A DNA stretch of 64,000 nucleotides from Microbacterium lacus (GCF_002812805.1 NZ_NMUM01000040.1:62001-126000); one strand, 5' to 3'; shown: positions 9,562 through 18,634, numbered from the stretch's first letter. Notes: a model not told the origin generated them from the sequence alone. Translations and numbers: made by a program.

Positions 9562-9580
9562 ATATTGATCTAGTCAATAT
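9562..9580. promoter_or_regulatory. Inverted repeat ATATTGA-N5-TCAATAT before the ABC ATPase gene
   Basis: Seven-base arms at 9562-9568 and 9574-9580 with spacer TCTAG. AT-rich in a GC-rich setting, it lies 17-35 bases upstream of the ATPase start, where a repressor would block initiation. The AGGAGGA ribosome binding site follows. A related CAATATTG occurs at 9475-9482. Confidence 0.5.
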
Positions 9581-9596
9581 TTATTCAGGAGGACCG

Positions 9597-10334
9597 ATGT
9601 CCGGCGCAACGCTCGACTTCCGTGATGTCGCCATGCGATTCCCCAACGGGACCGTCGCACTCGACGACGTCAACCTGTCGATCCGACCCGGGGAGTTTGT
9701 GGCGCTGCTCGGGCCCTCGGGATGCGGCAAATCGACGTTGCTGCGCCTCGCGTCCGGGCTCGACACGGCGACATCGGGCCGCACCGAGACCGGTACCGAC
9801 CGCATCGGCTACGTGTTCCAGGACGCGACTCTCCTTCCATGGCTGAGCGTCGAGCGGAACGTCGCCCTGTTCGGAGAACTCGACCATCTGCCGGCGTCCG
9901 AGCTTTCAGGGCGGGTCACGCACGCCCTCGACATGGTGGGGCTGACGAAGTTTGCCAAGCACCTGCCGCACCAGCTCTCGGGCGGCATGCGCATGCGCAC
10001 GTCTCTGGCTCGGTCGTTGGTCAACAACCCGGCACTGTTCCTGTTCGATGAACCGTTCGGCGCGCTCGACGAGTTCACACGCGAGAAGCTCAACGACGAC
10101 GTGCGCGCCCTCTGGCTCGAAGACCGGTTCACGGGGGTCTTCGTTACGCACTCGATCGCCGAGGCCGTCTACATGGCCACACGCGTGGTCGTGATGGGAG
10201 CATCGCCCGGCCGGATCATCGGCGAATACGACGTGCCGTTCGGCGACGAACGCGACGAGCACACGCGCTACTCCCCCGAGTTCGCCGAGCTCTCGGGCGA
10301 GATCTCGGATCTCCTGAAAGCGGCAATGGTATGA
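9597..10334 (+). CDS. ABC transporter ATP-binding protein, NitT/TauT type
   Basis: 245 aa. Walker A GPSGCGKST near residue 41, signature LSGGMRMR about 126, Walker B LFLFDEPFGALDE about 148, and switch His in VFVTHSIAEA. The closest well-known group is the SsuB/TauB/ThiZ-like family importing sulfonates, nitrate or pyrimidine-type compounds. AGGAGGA at ~9587 is a strong ribosome binding site. Its last codon overlaps the permease start (ATGA, 10331-10334). It energises uptake by the downstream permease and lipoprotein. Confidence 0.95.
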   Translation: MSGATLDFRDVAMRFPNGTVALDDVNLSIRPGEFVALLGPSGCGKSTLLRLASGLDTATSGRTETGTDRIGYVFQDATLLPWLSVERNVALFGELDHLPASELSGRVTHALDMVGLTKFAKHLPHQLSGGMRMRTSLARSLVNNPALFLFDEPFGALDEFTREKLNDDVRALWLEDRFTGVFVTHSIAEAVYMATRVVVMGASPGRIIGEYDVPFGDERDEHTRYSPEFAELSGEISDLLKAAMV

Positions 10335-11164
10335 GTCGCACGGTTATGAGTGGGACCGGCAAGGGCCGGACGGGCGTCAAGCGCTGGTCCTGGAAGTCCA
10401 TCCTGCTCCCCGTCGCGTTCGCGACCGCGGTGCTCGCCCTCTGGTACCTCACGAGCGCGTTCCTGCTCGCCCCGTCCAAACGGTTCATCCTCCCGATGCC
10501 GCACGAGATCCTTGTCGTCGCATTCCTCGATCCCAACAACTTCGGCGATCTGCTGCGGCAGCTGGGCACCACGGCCGTCGTCGCGATGACCGGGCTCGCG
10601 ATCGCGACCGTGATCGGCATCACGACCGCTGTGCTCATGAGCCAGGCCAAATGGGTCGAGACAACCCTTTACCCGTATGCGGTCGCCCTCCAGAGCGTGC
10701 CGATCCTCGCGCTCGTACCGCTCATCGCGTTCGCGCTGGGATACGGGTTCGGCAGCCGCATCCTCGTCGTGATACTGATCTCGCTGTTCCCGATCATCAC
10801 GAACACCCTGTTCGGCCTGCATTCGGCGAACGCGCAGATGAAGGACCTGTTCCGCCTCAAGCGAGCCAGTCGATGGACGATCCTCTGGCGACTGCAGTTT
10901 CCCGCGGCCCTGCCCGCGCTCTTCACCGGTCTGCGCATCTCGGCGGGCATGGCCGTCGTCGGAGCGATCGTGGCGGACTTCTTCTTCCGTCAGGGCAACT
11001 CCGGCATCGGACTCGCGATCGACACGTACCGCAATCGCCTCGATGGCGAGATGTTGTACGGCGCGATCCTGCTGGCGTCCTTCTTCGGGCTCGCGGTCTT
11101 CTGGCTCTTCGGCGTGCTCTCGCGACTCGTCGTCGGCAGTTGGTATCAGCCCGAGTCACGCTGA
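10331..11164 (+). CDS. ABC transporter permease, NitT/TauT type
   Basis: 277 aa with about six hydrophobic segments. BPD_transp_1 (PF00528) features include the EAA-like loop region around LFRLKRASRWTILWRLQFPAALP, which contacts the ATPase. It overlaps the ATPase gene by four bases (ATGA), implying translational coupling. A GTTATG a few codons in gives an alternative start at ATG 10346. It forms the membrane channel of the importer. Confidence 0.93.
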   Translation: MSRTVMSGTGKGRTGVKRWSWKSILLPVAFATAVLALWYLTSAFLLAPSKRFILPMPHEILVVAFLDPNNFGDLLRQLGTTAVVAMTGLAIATVIGITTAVLMSQAKWVETTLYPYAVALQSVPILALVPLIAFALGYGFGSRILVVILISLFPIITNTLFGLHSANAQMKDLFRLKRASRWTILWRLQFPAALPALFTGLRISAGMAVVGAIVADFFFRQGNSGIGLAIDTYRNRLDGEMLYGAILLASFFGLAVFWLFGVLSRLVVGSWYQPESR

Positions 11165-11165
11165 C

Positions 11166-11210
11166 CCGCACCATCCCGTCCCGCACCATCCCGAACCGCA
11201 CTATCCCATC
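11166..11210. repeat. Three 15-bp direct repeats in the permease/SBP spacer
   Basis: CCGCACCATCCCGTC at 11166, a near copy at 11181 and a diverged copy at 11196, followed by further CCxCACCC words to ~11232. A simple C-rich expansion between two genes of one operon. Confidence 0.6.
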
Positions 11211-11251
11211 CCGTCCCACCCGCACCCACCCGAATCACCTGGAGAGATCAC

Positions 11252-12397
11252 ATGAACCGCACCCGCTTTCTCGTGCCCACCGTCGGAGTCGGGGCGGCCC
11301 TCGCGCTCGTCCTGGGCGGATGCAGCAGCACGCCCACGGCGCAGGACGCCGAGGCTGTCGGCGGTGAGGGCGCGCTCGGCGCCTGCCCCGCGACGGTCGT
11401 GCTGCAGACGAACTGGTTTCCCGAGCCTGAGCACTCCGCGGCCTACGCCCTGATCGATCCGGCTGAGGCGACGACCGATCCCGACGCCGGCATCTACTCG
11501 GGCCCGGCCATCGCCGACCCCGACATCACGATCGAGGTGCGCTCGGGTGGTCCGTTCATCGGGTTCCAGCAGTCCACCGCGCTGCTCTACTCGGACGACT
11601 CGATCATGCTCGCCATGATCGACACCGACGAGTCGGTCAAGCTCTCGGCCGACCAGCCGACGAAGGCCGTGTACACACCCCTGCAGATCAACCCGCAGAT
11701 CCTGCTGTGGGACCCGGAGCGGTACTCGTTCGACGAGATCTCCGACATCGCCGCCAGCGACGCGACGGTTCTGTACTTCCAGGGCGCGACCTACATGGAC
11801 TACCTGATCGCGCAGGGCGACGTGACCGCCGAGCAGGTGGACGGATCATTCGACGGGTCAGTCACGCGCCTCGTCGCCGACGAGCCTGTCGTGATGCAGG
11901 GCTACATCACACAGGAGCCCTACCGCCTGAAGGTCGACTTCCCCGACTACGGGCGCGACGTCGATTCGTTCCTCATCGCCGACTCGGGGTACGACATCTA
12001 CCCGGCCGCGTGGTCGGGCAAGCCCGAGGTCGTCGAGGCGCAGTCCGAGTGCCTCGCGCAGCTCGTCCCCGCGATGCAGCAGGCGCAGATCGACTACATG
12101 GAAGACCCCGAGCCGGTCAACCAAGCGATCGCGGACTACCTCGTCGAGATCGACCAGTTCTTCCAGGTGACACCCGAGTTGGGTGCCGAAATCCACCGCG
12201 TGATGAAGGACGAGGGCATCGTCGCCGACGGCACGGACGGAGTGTTCGGTTCCTTCGATGCCGAGCGGATGGAGCGGATGACCGCGCTGCTCGCCGACAT
12301 CTACGCCGAGTCCGGCGTCGACATCGCCGCGGACCTGACGGCGGAAGACATCTACACGAACGAGTTCCTCGACCCGAGCATCAGCTACGCGGGCTGA
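11252..12397 (+). CDS. ABC transporter substrate-binding lipoprotein
   Basis: 381 aa. Signal peptide with lipobox LGGC; Cys24 would be lipidated. The mature protein opens with VVLQTNWFPEPEHSAAYAL, as in NMT1/ThiY-like (SsuA/TauA superfamily) binding proteins of NitT/TauT importers. GGAGAG at ~11240 supports the start. It should capture the substrate outside the membrane for the upstream permease and ATPase. The ligand cannot be read from sequence. A 10-bp hairpin follows the stop codon. Confidence 0.9.
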   Translation: MNRTRFLVPTVGVGAALALVLGGCSSTPTAQDAEAVGGEGALGACPATVVLQTNWFPEPEHSAAYALIDPAEATTDPDAGIYSGPAIADPDITIEVRSGGPFIGFQQSTALLYSDDSIMLAMIDTDESVKLSADQPTKAVYTPLQINPQILLWDPERYSFDEISDIAASDATVLYFQGATYMDYLIAQGDVTAEQVDGSFDGSVTRLVADEPVVMQGYITQEPYRLKVDFPDYGRDVDSFLIADSGYDIYPAAWSGKPEVVEAQSECLAQLVPAMQQAQIDYMEDPEPVNQAIADYLVEIDQFFQVTPELGAEIHRVMKDEGIVADGTDGVFGSFDAERMERMTALLADIYAESGVDIAADLTAEDIYTNEFLDPSISYAG

Positions 12398-12404
12398 CCG
12401 GACG

Positions 12405-12433
12405 GTGGGTGGCGTCCGCGCGGCGCCACCCAC
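12405..12433 (+). terminator. 10-bp perfect hairpin after the substrate-binding protein gene
   Basis: GTGGGTGGCG (12405-12414) pairs with CGCCACCCAC (12424-12433) across a 9-base loop, 8 bases after the stop. There is no T-run. It could end part of the transcription or stabilise the transporter mRNA relative to the enzyme genes downstream. Confidence 0.6.
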
Positions 12434-12520
12434 ACCCGCCGCCGCTCCACAGAACTCTCATCCATCGACGAGTCCCGTCCCACCGAGCGCCCGCCCCACG
12501 CGATCGAAAGCTGCATCATC

Positions 12521-13696
12521 ATGACCCTCCCCACGTTCACTCCGACGGCAAAGACATCGACATCGACATCGACATCGACGCCGACAATCGCGTCGATCAC
12601 CCCGTACCCCCTGCGCCTGCGCACCGACTACGCCGAGATGACGCTGTTCCTCGTGCGCGTCGAGACGAGCGACGGCGTCGTCGGCTGGGGCGAGAGCTGC
12701 GACAGCTTCGGCATCTCGTACCCGACGGTGCTCGCGCGTTTCGTGGAGGATGTCTGGGGTCCGGTCGCATCCGGCATGTCCAGCACTGCCGCCCTCACCG
12801 CGCTCGGCACGAAGCGCCGAGCCGTTGCGCGGACGCTTGGCTTCAGCCACTCGGCCGCTCAGTCGCTCAGCGCGGTCGACATCGCGATCCGTGATGCCCA
12901 GGCCCGCGCCGCAGGTGTCTCGCTGTCGCCCGTCGAGGGGCGCGTGAGCGAGCGCCTGCGCGTCTACGCCGGCAACAGTCACTTCCTCGAGTCGCGCGAC
13001 GCGGGCGGGCACGTCGAGCTCCTGGCTCCTCTGCTCGAGCGCGGGGTTTCAATGGTGAAGATGCGCATCGGCCCCGATTGGCGCTCGGCGATGCGCGTGC
13101 TCACGGACCTCCGAACCGAGTTGCCGGACATCGACCTCATGGTCGATGGCAGCGAGCTGTTCTCCGTCGCCGAGTCTCTCGAGATGGCCGTTCGCTTAGC
13201 CGATCTGCGCGTCAGTTGGTTCGAAGAGCCGGTGTCTGCCGCGCGGCTTCCCGCGATCGCGCGGATCGCGGCGGCCTCCCCCGTGCCTGTCGCCTACGGC
13301 GAGCACCTGTTCAGCACCGAACACATGCTCGACACGATGGATGCCGCGGCCATCTCGGTCGTTCAGCCCGATGCATCCATCTGTGGCGGGATGGCCGAGG
13401 CCGACCTGATGGCGCGAACGGCCCTCGGCCGCGGGGCGCGCGTCGTGATGCACACGCACGGCAGCCCCGTGACGTTCGCAGCCAACGCGATCGTCGCCTC
13501 GGCGATCCCGGGCATCGACCTGATCGAGTACCCGTTCCACCTCTCGCCGATGCTCGAGCGCGTCGCGCCCGGCGCGGGCTTCGGCGTGACGTCCATCGTG
13601 GACGGGACGATCGCTGTGCCGACGGGCCCCGGGCTCGGCATCGATGTGGACGTCGACGTCATCGAGGCGGGGCGCCGGGCGTTCCTCGACTCCTGA
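12521..13696 (+). CDS. Enolase-superfamily (mandelate racemase/muconate lactonizing type) enzyme
   Basis: 391 aa. The N-terminal capping domain starts near residue 25 (ITPYPLRLRTDY); the barrel follows. Likely catalytic positions: VKMRIG at the end of strand 2 (Lys-x-Arg), metal ligands in MVDGSE, WFEEP and AYGEH, and His in VMHTHGSP, the layout of mandelate racemase/acid-sugar dehydratase subgroups. Residues 9-19 are a Thr/Ser run encoded by a GACATC hexamer repeat (12553-12576), so the true start may lie later. It probably acts on a carboxylate taken up by the transporter. Confidence 0.88.
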   Translation: MTLPTFTPTAKTSTSTSTSTPTIASITPYPLRLRTDYAEMTLFLVRVETSDGVVGWGESCDSFGISYPTVLARFVEDVWGPVASGMSSTAALTALGTKRRAVARTLGFSHSAAQSLSAVDIAIRDAQARAAGVSLSPVEGRVSERLRVYAGNSHFLESRDAGGHVELLAPLLERGVSMVKMRIGPDWRSAMRVLTDLRTELPDIDLMVDGSELFSVAESLEMAVRLADLRVSWFEEPVSAARLPAIARIAAASPVPVAYGEHLFSTEHMLDTMDAAAISVVQPDASICGGMAEADLMARTALGRGARVVMHTHGSPVTFAANAIVASAIPGIDLIEYPFHLSPMLERVAPGAGFGVTSIVDGTIAVPTGPGLGIDVDVDVIEAGRRAFLDS

Positions 13697-13709
13697 CTAG
13701 CGTGGAATC

Positions 13710-14624
13710 GTGAACATGTCCTCACCCCAGCGCGTGCTCGTGACCGGATCCCGCGGCAAGGTCGGCCGTCATGTCGTGGCCGCCCTCGTCGCGGCCGGGT
13801 TCGATGTGCGGGCGACCGATATCGCCCGGCCCGTATACGACGCCGACGACTCGAACGCCGTCCCCTACGTGCAGGCCGACCTGACGGATGCCGGTGATGC
13901 GTTCGCCGTCGTCCGCGACGTGGACGCGGTCGTGCACACGGCCGGCATCCCCGAACCGACCAAGAACGTGGCGCACGTGGTGTTCGCCACGAACACGCAG
14001 TCGACGTTCAACGTGATCGAGGCCATGCAAGCCCGCGGCATCCGGCGCCTGATCAACCTGTCGAGCGACTCGGTGTCGGGCATGACCTGGGCGCACCGTC
14101 CGTTCGTCGGCTCGTTCTGCCCGATCGACGAGTCACATCCCGATCTCGCGCACGATGCGTATGGGATGTCGAAGCGCGTCACCGAGCTGCTGTGCGACGG
14201 CTTCGTGGCCCGCGCGGAGAAGGGCGCGTCGGCCGTTTCGATCCGTCCCACGTGGGTTCTGACGCCCGAGACGTACGCGGCGAACCTGCGGCCGTTCTTC
14301 GACGACCCCGACCTGCCGAGTGCGGTGTTCTGGGCTTATATCGACGTGCGAGACCTCGCCGAACTCGTCGTGGCGTGCGTCCGCACCCCGACCCCCGGGC
14401 ACGAGGTCGTCTACGCCGCCGCGGCCGACAACATCGGCGGGCGTGACCTGCTCGCGAGTGTGGCGCGCCTGCATCCCGAGGTCGAGCTGCGCCCCGTGTC
14501 GCGCGTGGATGCGAGCGGCATCGACTCGTCAAAGGCCACTCGCCTGTTCGACTGGACGCCGTCTCGATCGTGGCGCGATCATCTCGCCCCGGACGGCACC
14601 CCCTTTTCCCACCCCGCGCCCTGA
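13710..14624 (+). CDS. NAD-dependent epimerase/dehydratase (extended SDR)
   Basis: 304 aa from GTG 13710, with ATG 13716 an alternative. Rossmann motif TGSRGKVGR (GxxGxxG) at the N-terminus, the acidic residue after strand 2 (ATDIARP) favouring NAD, and active-site YGMSK (YxxxK) with an upstream Ser in LSSDS. Uronate dehydrogenases belong to this group, and pairing with an enolase-superfamily enzyme recalls oxidative uronate pathways, but the protein is longer than typical Udh and the substrate is unproven. It starts 13 bases after the enolase gene. Confidence 0.82.
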   Translation: MNMSSPQRVLVTGSRGKVGRHVVAALVAAGFDVRATDIARPVYDADDSNAVPYVQADLTDAGDAFAVVRDVDAVVHTAGIPEPTKNVAHVVFATNTQSTFNVIEAMQARGIRRLINLSSDSVSGMTWAHRPFVGSFCPIDESHPDLAHDAYGMSKRVTELLCDGFVARAEKGASAVSIRPTWVLTPETYAANLRPFFDDPDLPSAVFWAYIDVRDLAELVVACVRTPTPGHEVVYAAAADNIGGRDLLASVARLHPEVELRPVSRVDASGIDSSKATRLFDWTPSRSWRDHLAPDGTPFSHPAP

Positions 14625-14652
14625 GGCGCCGCACGATCATCGGATCCACCCC

Positions 14653-16857
14653 ATGACGGACTACGTCGACGCCGGCGGCGTGCACATCGCGCGTCCCCTC
14701 TACGACTTCATCACAAACGAAGCGCTCGATCCGGATGCCTCGGTCACTGCATTCTGGGCGGGTTTCGCCGCGATCGTCCACGACCTGTCGCCTCGCCGTG
14801 TCGGCCTGCTGGCCGAGCGCGACCGGCTGCAAGCGGCGATCGACGAGTGGCACCGCGACGCACGCAGCACCGGCACCGGCGACGCCAGCGGCAGCGGCAC
14901 CGATCCAGCCCGATACCGCGCGCACCTCGAACAGATCGGCTACCTCGTGCCTGCGGTCGATCCCGCATCGATCACGACGACGAACGTCGCGCCCGAGCTG
15001 GGCGAGCTCGCCGGCCCGCAGCTCGTCGTGCCCGTCACCAATGCCCGCTATGCCCTGAACGCCGTGAACGCACGGTGGGGTTCGCTTTACGACGCGCTGT
15101 ATGGCACGGATGCGCTCGCGCCCGTGGATCCTGCGGCATCCGGATACGACATCGAGCGGGGTGACCGCGTGGTCGCTCACGTGCGCGACCTGCTGGATGA
15201 GTTTGTCCCACTCATCGAGGGCAGCCACCAAGGATCGAGGGCGTACGCGGTGGTCGACGGCGAGCTCGAGATCACCAGCGCGGACGGACGCGTGACGAAT
15301 CTCGCCGACCCCGCACAGTTCCGCGGGTATCGCGGGCACCCCGAGGCACCGAGCGCCGTACTGCTCGCGCGGCACGGTCTGCATCTCGAGCTGCAGTTCG
15401 ATGGCGAGTCGCCGGTCGGGTCGCGTGACTCGGCATCGCTCAGCGACGTGCTGCTCGAGTCTGCGCTCAGCACGATCGTGGACTTCGAGGACTCGGTCGC
15501 CACGGTCGATGCCGATGACAAGGTCGCCGCGTACCGCATCTGGCTGGGTCTGAATCGGGGCGACCTCACGCACGCGTTCGAGAAGCAGGGACGGGTGATC
15601 GAGCGCAGACTCGCGCCCGACCGCGAGTACCGGAGCCCGGCCGGTGCGCCGCTGACCCTGTCGGGTCGTTCGCTCATGCTCGTCCGCAACGTGGGGTTGC
15701 ACATGTCGACCGATGCCGTGATCGACGCGGCCGGTCAACCGGTAAGCGAGACGATCGTGGATGCGGTCGTGACGACGCTGTGCGCTCGGTCGGCCGGCAC
15801 CCTCGCATCTCTCCCGGTCGTGATCCCGAAGCTGCACGGGCCCGCCGAGGTGGCGTTCGTCGTCGAGCTCTTCGGACGCGTCGAGGCTCTGCTCGGTCTG
15901 GCTCCCGAGACGCTGAAGCTCGGGCTGATGGACGAAGAGCGGCGGACGTCGGCCAACCTGGCCGCGTGTCTGGCCGAGGCCCGATCGCGGCTGGTCTTCG
16001 TCAACACCGGCTTTCTCGATCGCTCGGGTGACGAAATCCACACGTCGATGCAGGCCGGGCCGTTCGTGCCCAAGGGCGAGTTGCGCGAGCAGCCGTGGAT
16101 GCGCGCATACGAACGCCGCAACGTCTCGTCGGCACTCGCGGCCGGGTTCGGTGGGCGCGCTCAAATCGGCAAAGGCATGTGGGCGATGCCCGATCGGATG
16201 GCCGCGCTGCTGGCCCAGAAGATCGCTCATCCGCAGGCCGGGGCATCCACCGCGTGGGTTCCCTCGCCGACCGCGGCGACCCTCCACGCCCTGCACTATC
16301 TGCGGGTGGACGTTTTTGCGCGTCAAGAGGTGCTGGCGGCCGAACCGATCGATCCGCTCGACGATCTGCTGACGATTCCGGTTGGCGATCCGGCGTCGTG
16401 GGCGGCGGATGCGGTTCAGCGCGAGCTCGAGAACAATCTGCAGTCGATCCTCGGTTATGTGGTGCGATGGGTCGATCAGGGCGTCGGATGCTCGACAGTT
16501 CCGGATATCGAAGGTGTGGGGTTGATGGAAGATCGCGCGACCCTGCGCATCTCGAGTCAGCACGTGGCGAACTGGCTGGTTCACGGGGTGGTCACTGACG
16601 ATCAGGTGCGCCGGACGATGGAGCGGATGGCCGAGGTCGTCGATACGCAGAACTCTGGCGATGCGGGGTACCGACCGATGGGCCCAGACCTGGCGTCGAG
16701 CCTGGCTTATGCCGCGGCTATCGAGCTCGTGTTCGGCGGAACGTCCGCCTCGAACGGGTACACCGAGCCGGTGCTGCACCGCTTCCGCCGCGCGGCGAAG
16801 GGCCGGGACCGCTTCCGCGACGACGCCGCGGACAAGCCGATCCCCCCGCGAGTCTGA
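14653..16857 (+). CDS. glcB: Malate synthase G
   Basis: 734 aa, close to the ~720 of the G isoform. Start ATG 14653 (MTDYVDAGGVHIARPLYDF) fits the family; the frame is open 111 codons further but those overlap the SDR gene. Seen: LHLELQFDGES, TIVDFEDSVATVDADDK, MWAMPDRMAALLAQK, STAWVPSPTAATLHALHY and LMEDRATLRISSQH, all conserved blocks. It condenses glyoxylate with acetyl-CoA to malate in the cytosol. Its position at the end of the transporter/enolase/SDR run suggests the pathway yields glyoxylate. It converges on an HNH gene 27 bases away. Confidence 0.95.
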   Translation: MTDYVDAGGVHIARPLYDFITNEALDPDASVTAFWAGFAAIVHDLSPRRVGLLAERDRLQAAIDEWHRDARSTGTGDASGSGTDPARYRAHLEQIGYLVPAVDPASITTTNVAPELGELAGPQLVVPVTNARYALNAVNARWGSLYDALYGTDALAPVDPAASGYDIERGDRVVAHVRDLLDEFVPLIEGSHQGSRAYAVVDGELEITSADGRVTNLADPAQFRGYRGHPEAPSAVLLARHGLHLELQFDGESPVGSRDSASLSDVLLESALSTIVDFEDSVATVDADDKVAAYRIWLGLNRGDLTHAFEKQGRVIERRLAPDREYRSPAGAPLTLSGRSLMLVRNVGLHMSTDAVIDAAGQPVSETIVDAVVTTLCARSAGTLASLPVVIPKLHGPAEVAFVVELFGRVEALLGLAPETLKLGLMDEERRTSANLAACLAEARSRLVFVNTGFLDRSGDEIHTSMQAGPFVPKGELREQPWMRAYERRNVSSALAAGFGGRAQIGKGMWAMPDRMAALLAQKIAHPQAGASTAWVPSPTAATLHALHYLRVDVFARQEVLAAEPIDPLDDLLTIPVGDPASWAADAVQRELENNLQSILGYVVRWVDQGVGCSTVPDIEGVGLMEDRATLRISSQHVANWLVHGVVTDDQVRRTMERMAEVVDTQNSGDAGYRPMGPDLASSLAYAAAIELVFGGTSASNGYTEPVLHRFRRAAKGRDRFRDDAADKPIPPRV

Positions 16858-16884
16858 GGGCAGAGAGCGCGGCTTGTGATGCGG

Positions 16885-18441
16885 CTATCGCGATCGCCGA
16901 AGTAGTTGGCCTTCGGGCACTCCATCCTGCCGACGGAGCCTCTCGGGTGGGGCGCCTCCGTGTCGGCTCTCGGCGACGCGCACTCTTTGCTGGAGTCGCG
17001 ACCCCGCGGCGGGTCGCCATCTTCGCTCCGGATCCCACCACGCGGGCCCTCTCACGTGCGGTACACCGTCGATCATCATGATCGACCAGCCCGATGTGGG
17101 CAACGTTCGATGGTGAACCCAACACAATAGGACTCCGTTGTCTGTGTGGGTCGGGCCTCCGAGCGCATGATCTGTCGCGTGATGGATTTCACACCACCCC
17201 GCCGGTACATGGCAGCCGGGGATGACGCATCCGCCGTCGCGCAGACTGATCGCCTTGCGCTGGATGGCGTTGAAGACCCGATCGGTGACGCTGAGGCCGA
17301 CGATCCGGCCCCGGTCGTCGCAGGTGACGCGCTGGATGCTTCCACAGCACCCCACCCGCTCCGCAAGCCCGATCCCGACCGGCTCATTGATGCCCTCGAC
17401 CTCGGCCCATCCGGTTCCCGCGAGAACATCTCCTTCGCGGGCGTAGACGACGAGGGTTGGCGCACCGCCACCCACCGTCGGAAGCTCTCCCGAGCGCGCC
17501 GCGACGTCGAGTGACGTTGCCAACGCGTCGTGCATCTTCTGCGCACGCGTCCGGGTGTCGCGAGGCGCGGTGATCACATCGTCCACACCAGCACCCTCCA
17601 CACCACCAGCGCCCTCATCACCGTCAGCGCCCTCACCATCCGGCGCGAACCCGACCCCGGCCCCGCCCCGCACCCTCGGGTTGGACAGCGCGTCGCAGTT
17701 CCGCTGCCATTGCGCGGCGACCTCCGCGAGCACATCGCCGCTCACCCGCGCCAATCCGTCACGCACCGGCCCGACGGTCAAACCGCGCCGCCGCATCGCC
17801 GACGCCTCGACCGGCTCCGCGCCATCCTGATCCAACACACTCGCCCACACCTGCGCCAGCACCCGCAACTCCCCCGCCGACGCATGCGGGCCGCTCTCGG
17901 CCGCCCCGGTCGCGGCATCTCGCGTGATCCCCCGGGCGGCCTCCCCGAGCGCCGCGTCCGCGAGGAGCAGCGCGTCGCGATCGACCCGCCCGGATGCCTC
18001 GACGAGCACGGACGCCGCAGCCACCCCGTCGCTGCCCACCGCCCCCTCGATCATCGCGGCGCGCAGCCCGGGCAGCATCGCCGGCAGCCACTCCCCCGAC
18101 GTCATCGAACGCTCCCGATGCACCGCCCCGGCGCCACGCATCAGAACCCCAGCCGAGGCCCCCGACATCCGCGTCGTCCGCTGCACCACCTCAGAGAGGG
18201 AAGCGCACCCAACTCGCGTCGTCATTCGCTCATCCCGCGGACCCTCCGAGCGCCCGCGCACGACATCGGTCGCCTCGATCAACAACCCCTCGACTCGTCG
18301 CAGGATCGATCCCGCGACCGCCATCGCCTCGAGCACGGAGTCGTCGGATGCTTCGTGCAGGGCGTCGCCCGCGAACACCTGCGCGAGGGCCGCGGCGAGC
18401 GCAGTATCCACCTCGCGGAGGGCGTCGAGAGCCGGTTTCAT
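16885..18441 (-). CDS. DUF222 / HNH endonuclease domain protein (13E12-type), copy 2
   Basis: 518 aa, a near-identical paralogue of the gene at 6095-7564. Differences are concentrated in the middle (an inserted GADGDEGAGG-like acidic/Gly region near residues 250-280) and at the C-terminus (here longer). The HNH core GGCVIPGCHVPAGWCEIHH is unchanged, arguing for recent duplication or gene conversion. Start ATG 18441 is shared with copy 1. The role of this family is unsettled. Confidence 0.9.
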   Translation of the reverse strand: MKPALDALREVDTALAAALAQVFAGDALHEASDDSVLEAMAVAGSILRRVEGLLIEATDVVRGRSEGPRDERMTTRVGCASLSEVVQRTTRMSGASAGVLMRGAGAVHRERSMTSGEWLPAMLPGLRAAMIEGAVGSDGVAAASVLVEASGRVDRDALLLADAALGEAARGITRDAATGAAESGPHASAGELRVLAQVWASVLDQDGAEPVEASAMRRRGLTVGPVRDGLARVSGDVLAEVAAQWQRNCDALSNPRVRGGAGVGFAPDGEGADGDEGAGGVEGAGVDDVITAPRDTRTRAQKMHDALATSLDVAARSGELPTVGGGAPTLVVYAREGDVLAGTGWAEVEGINEPVGIGLAERVGCCGSIQRVTCDDRGRIVGLSVTDRVFNAIQRKAISLRDGGCVIPGCHVPAGWCEIHHATDHALGGPTHTDNGVLLCWVHHRTLPTSGWSIMMIDGVPHVRGPAWWDPERRWRPAAGSRLQQRVRVAESRHGGAPPERLRRQDGVPEGQLLRRSR

Positions 18442-18599
18442 TTCTCCATTCTGACGAGGGCCACCGACATTGCCGGCCCGCAGAACGGCCAGATCAGGGA
18501 TCTAAACGAAACGTGTGGATAACTCGAAAACTCCCTGCCTGTGGAGGAAGGATAGGGCACCGAACGCTGCCCTTTGACGCCGCACAGGTGCTAGTGTCG

Positions 18600-18609
18600 T
18601 CAATATTGA
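18600..18609. promoter_or_regulatory. Palindrome TCAATATTGA upstream of the RHH antitoxin
   Basis: A perfect 10-bp AT-rich palindrome 26 bases before the preferred antitoxin start. Ribbon-helix-helix antitoxins usually autorepress through short palindromes at this position. A TTGACG at 18574-18579 could be a -35 element, although no well-spaced -10 is clear. Confidence 0.45.
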
Positions 18610-18634
18610 TTACGCATAAGCAATGGGAGTGAAC

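Noticed and set aside
14320..14652. 111-codon extension of malate synthase into the SDR gene
   Set aside because: The family starts at ATG 14653, and the extension would overlap the conserved SDR C-terminus.
14179..16779. 866-codon minus-strand open frame opposite malate synthase
   Set aside because: High-GC antisense frame over a conserved enzyme, with Arg/His/Gly bias and no motifs.
6095..18441. HNH pair considered as homing endonucleases or transposases of a mobile element
   Set aside because: No terminal inverted repeats, intron or intein boundaries seen; DUF222/HNH proteins are ordinary multicopy genes in actinobacteria.
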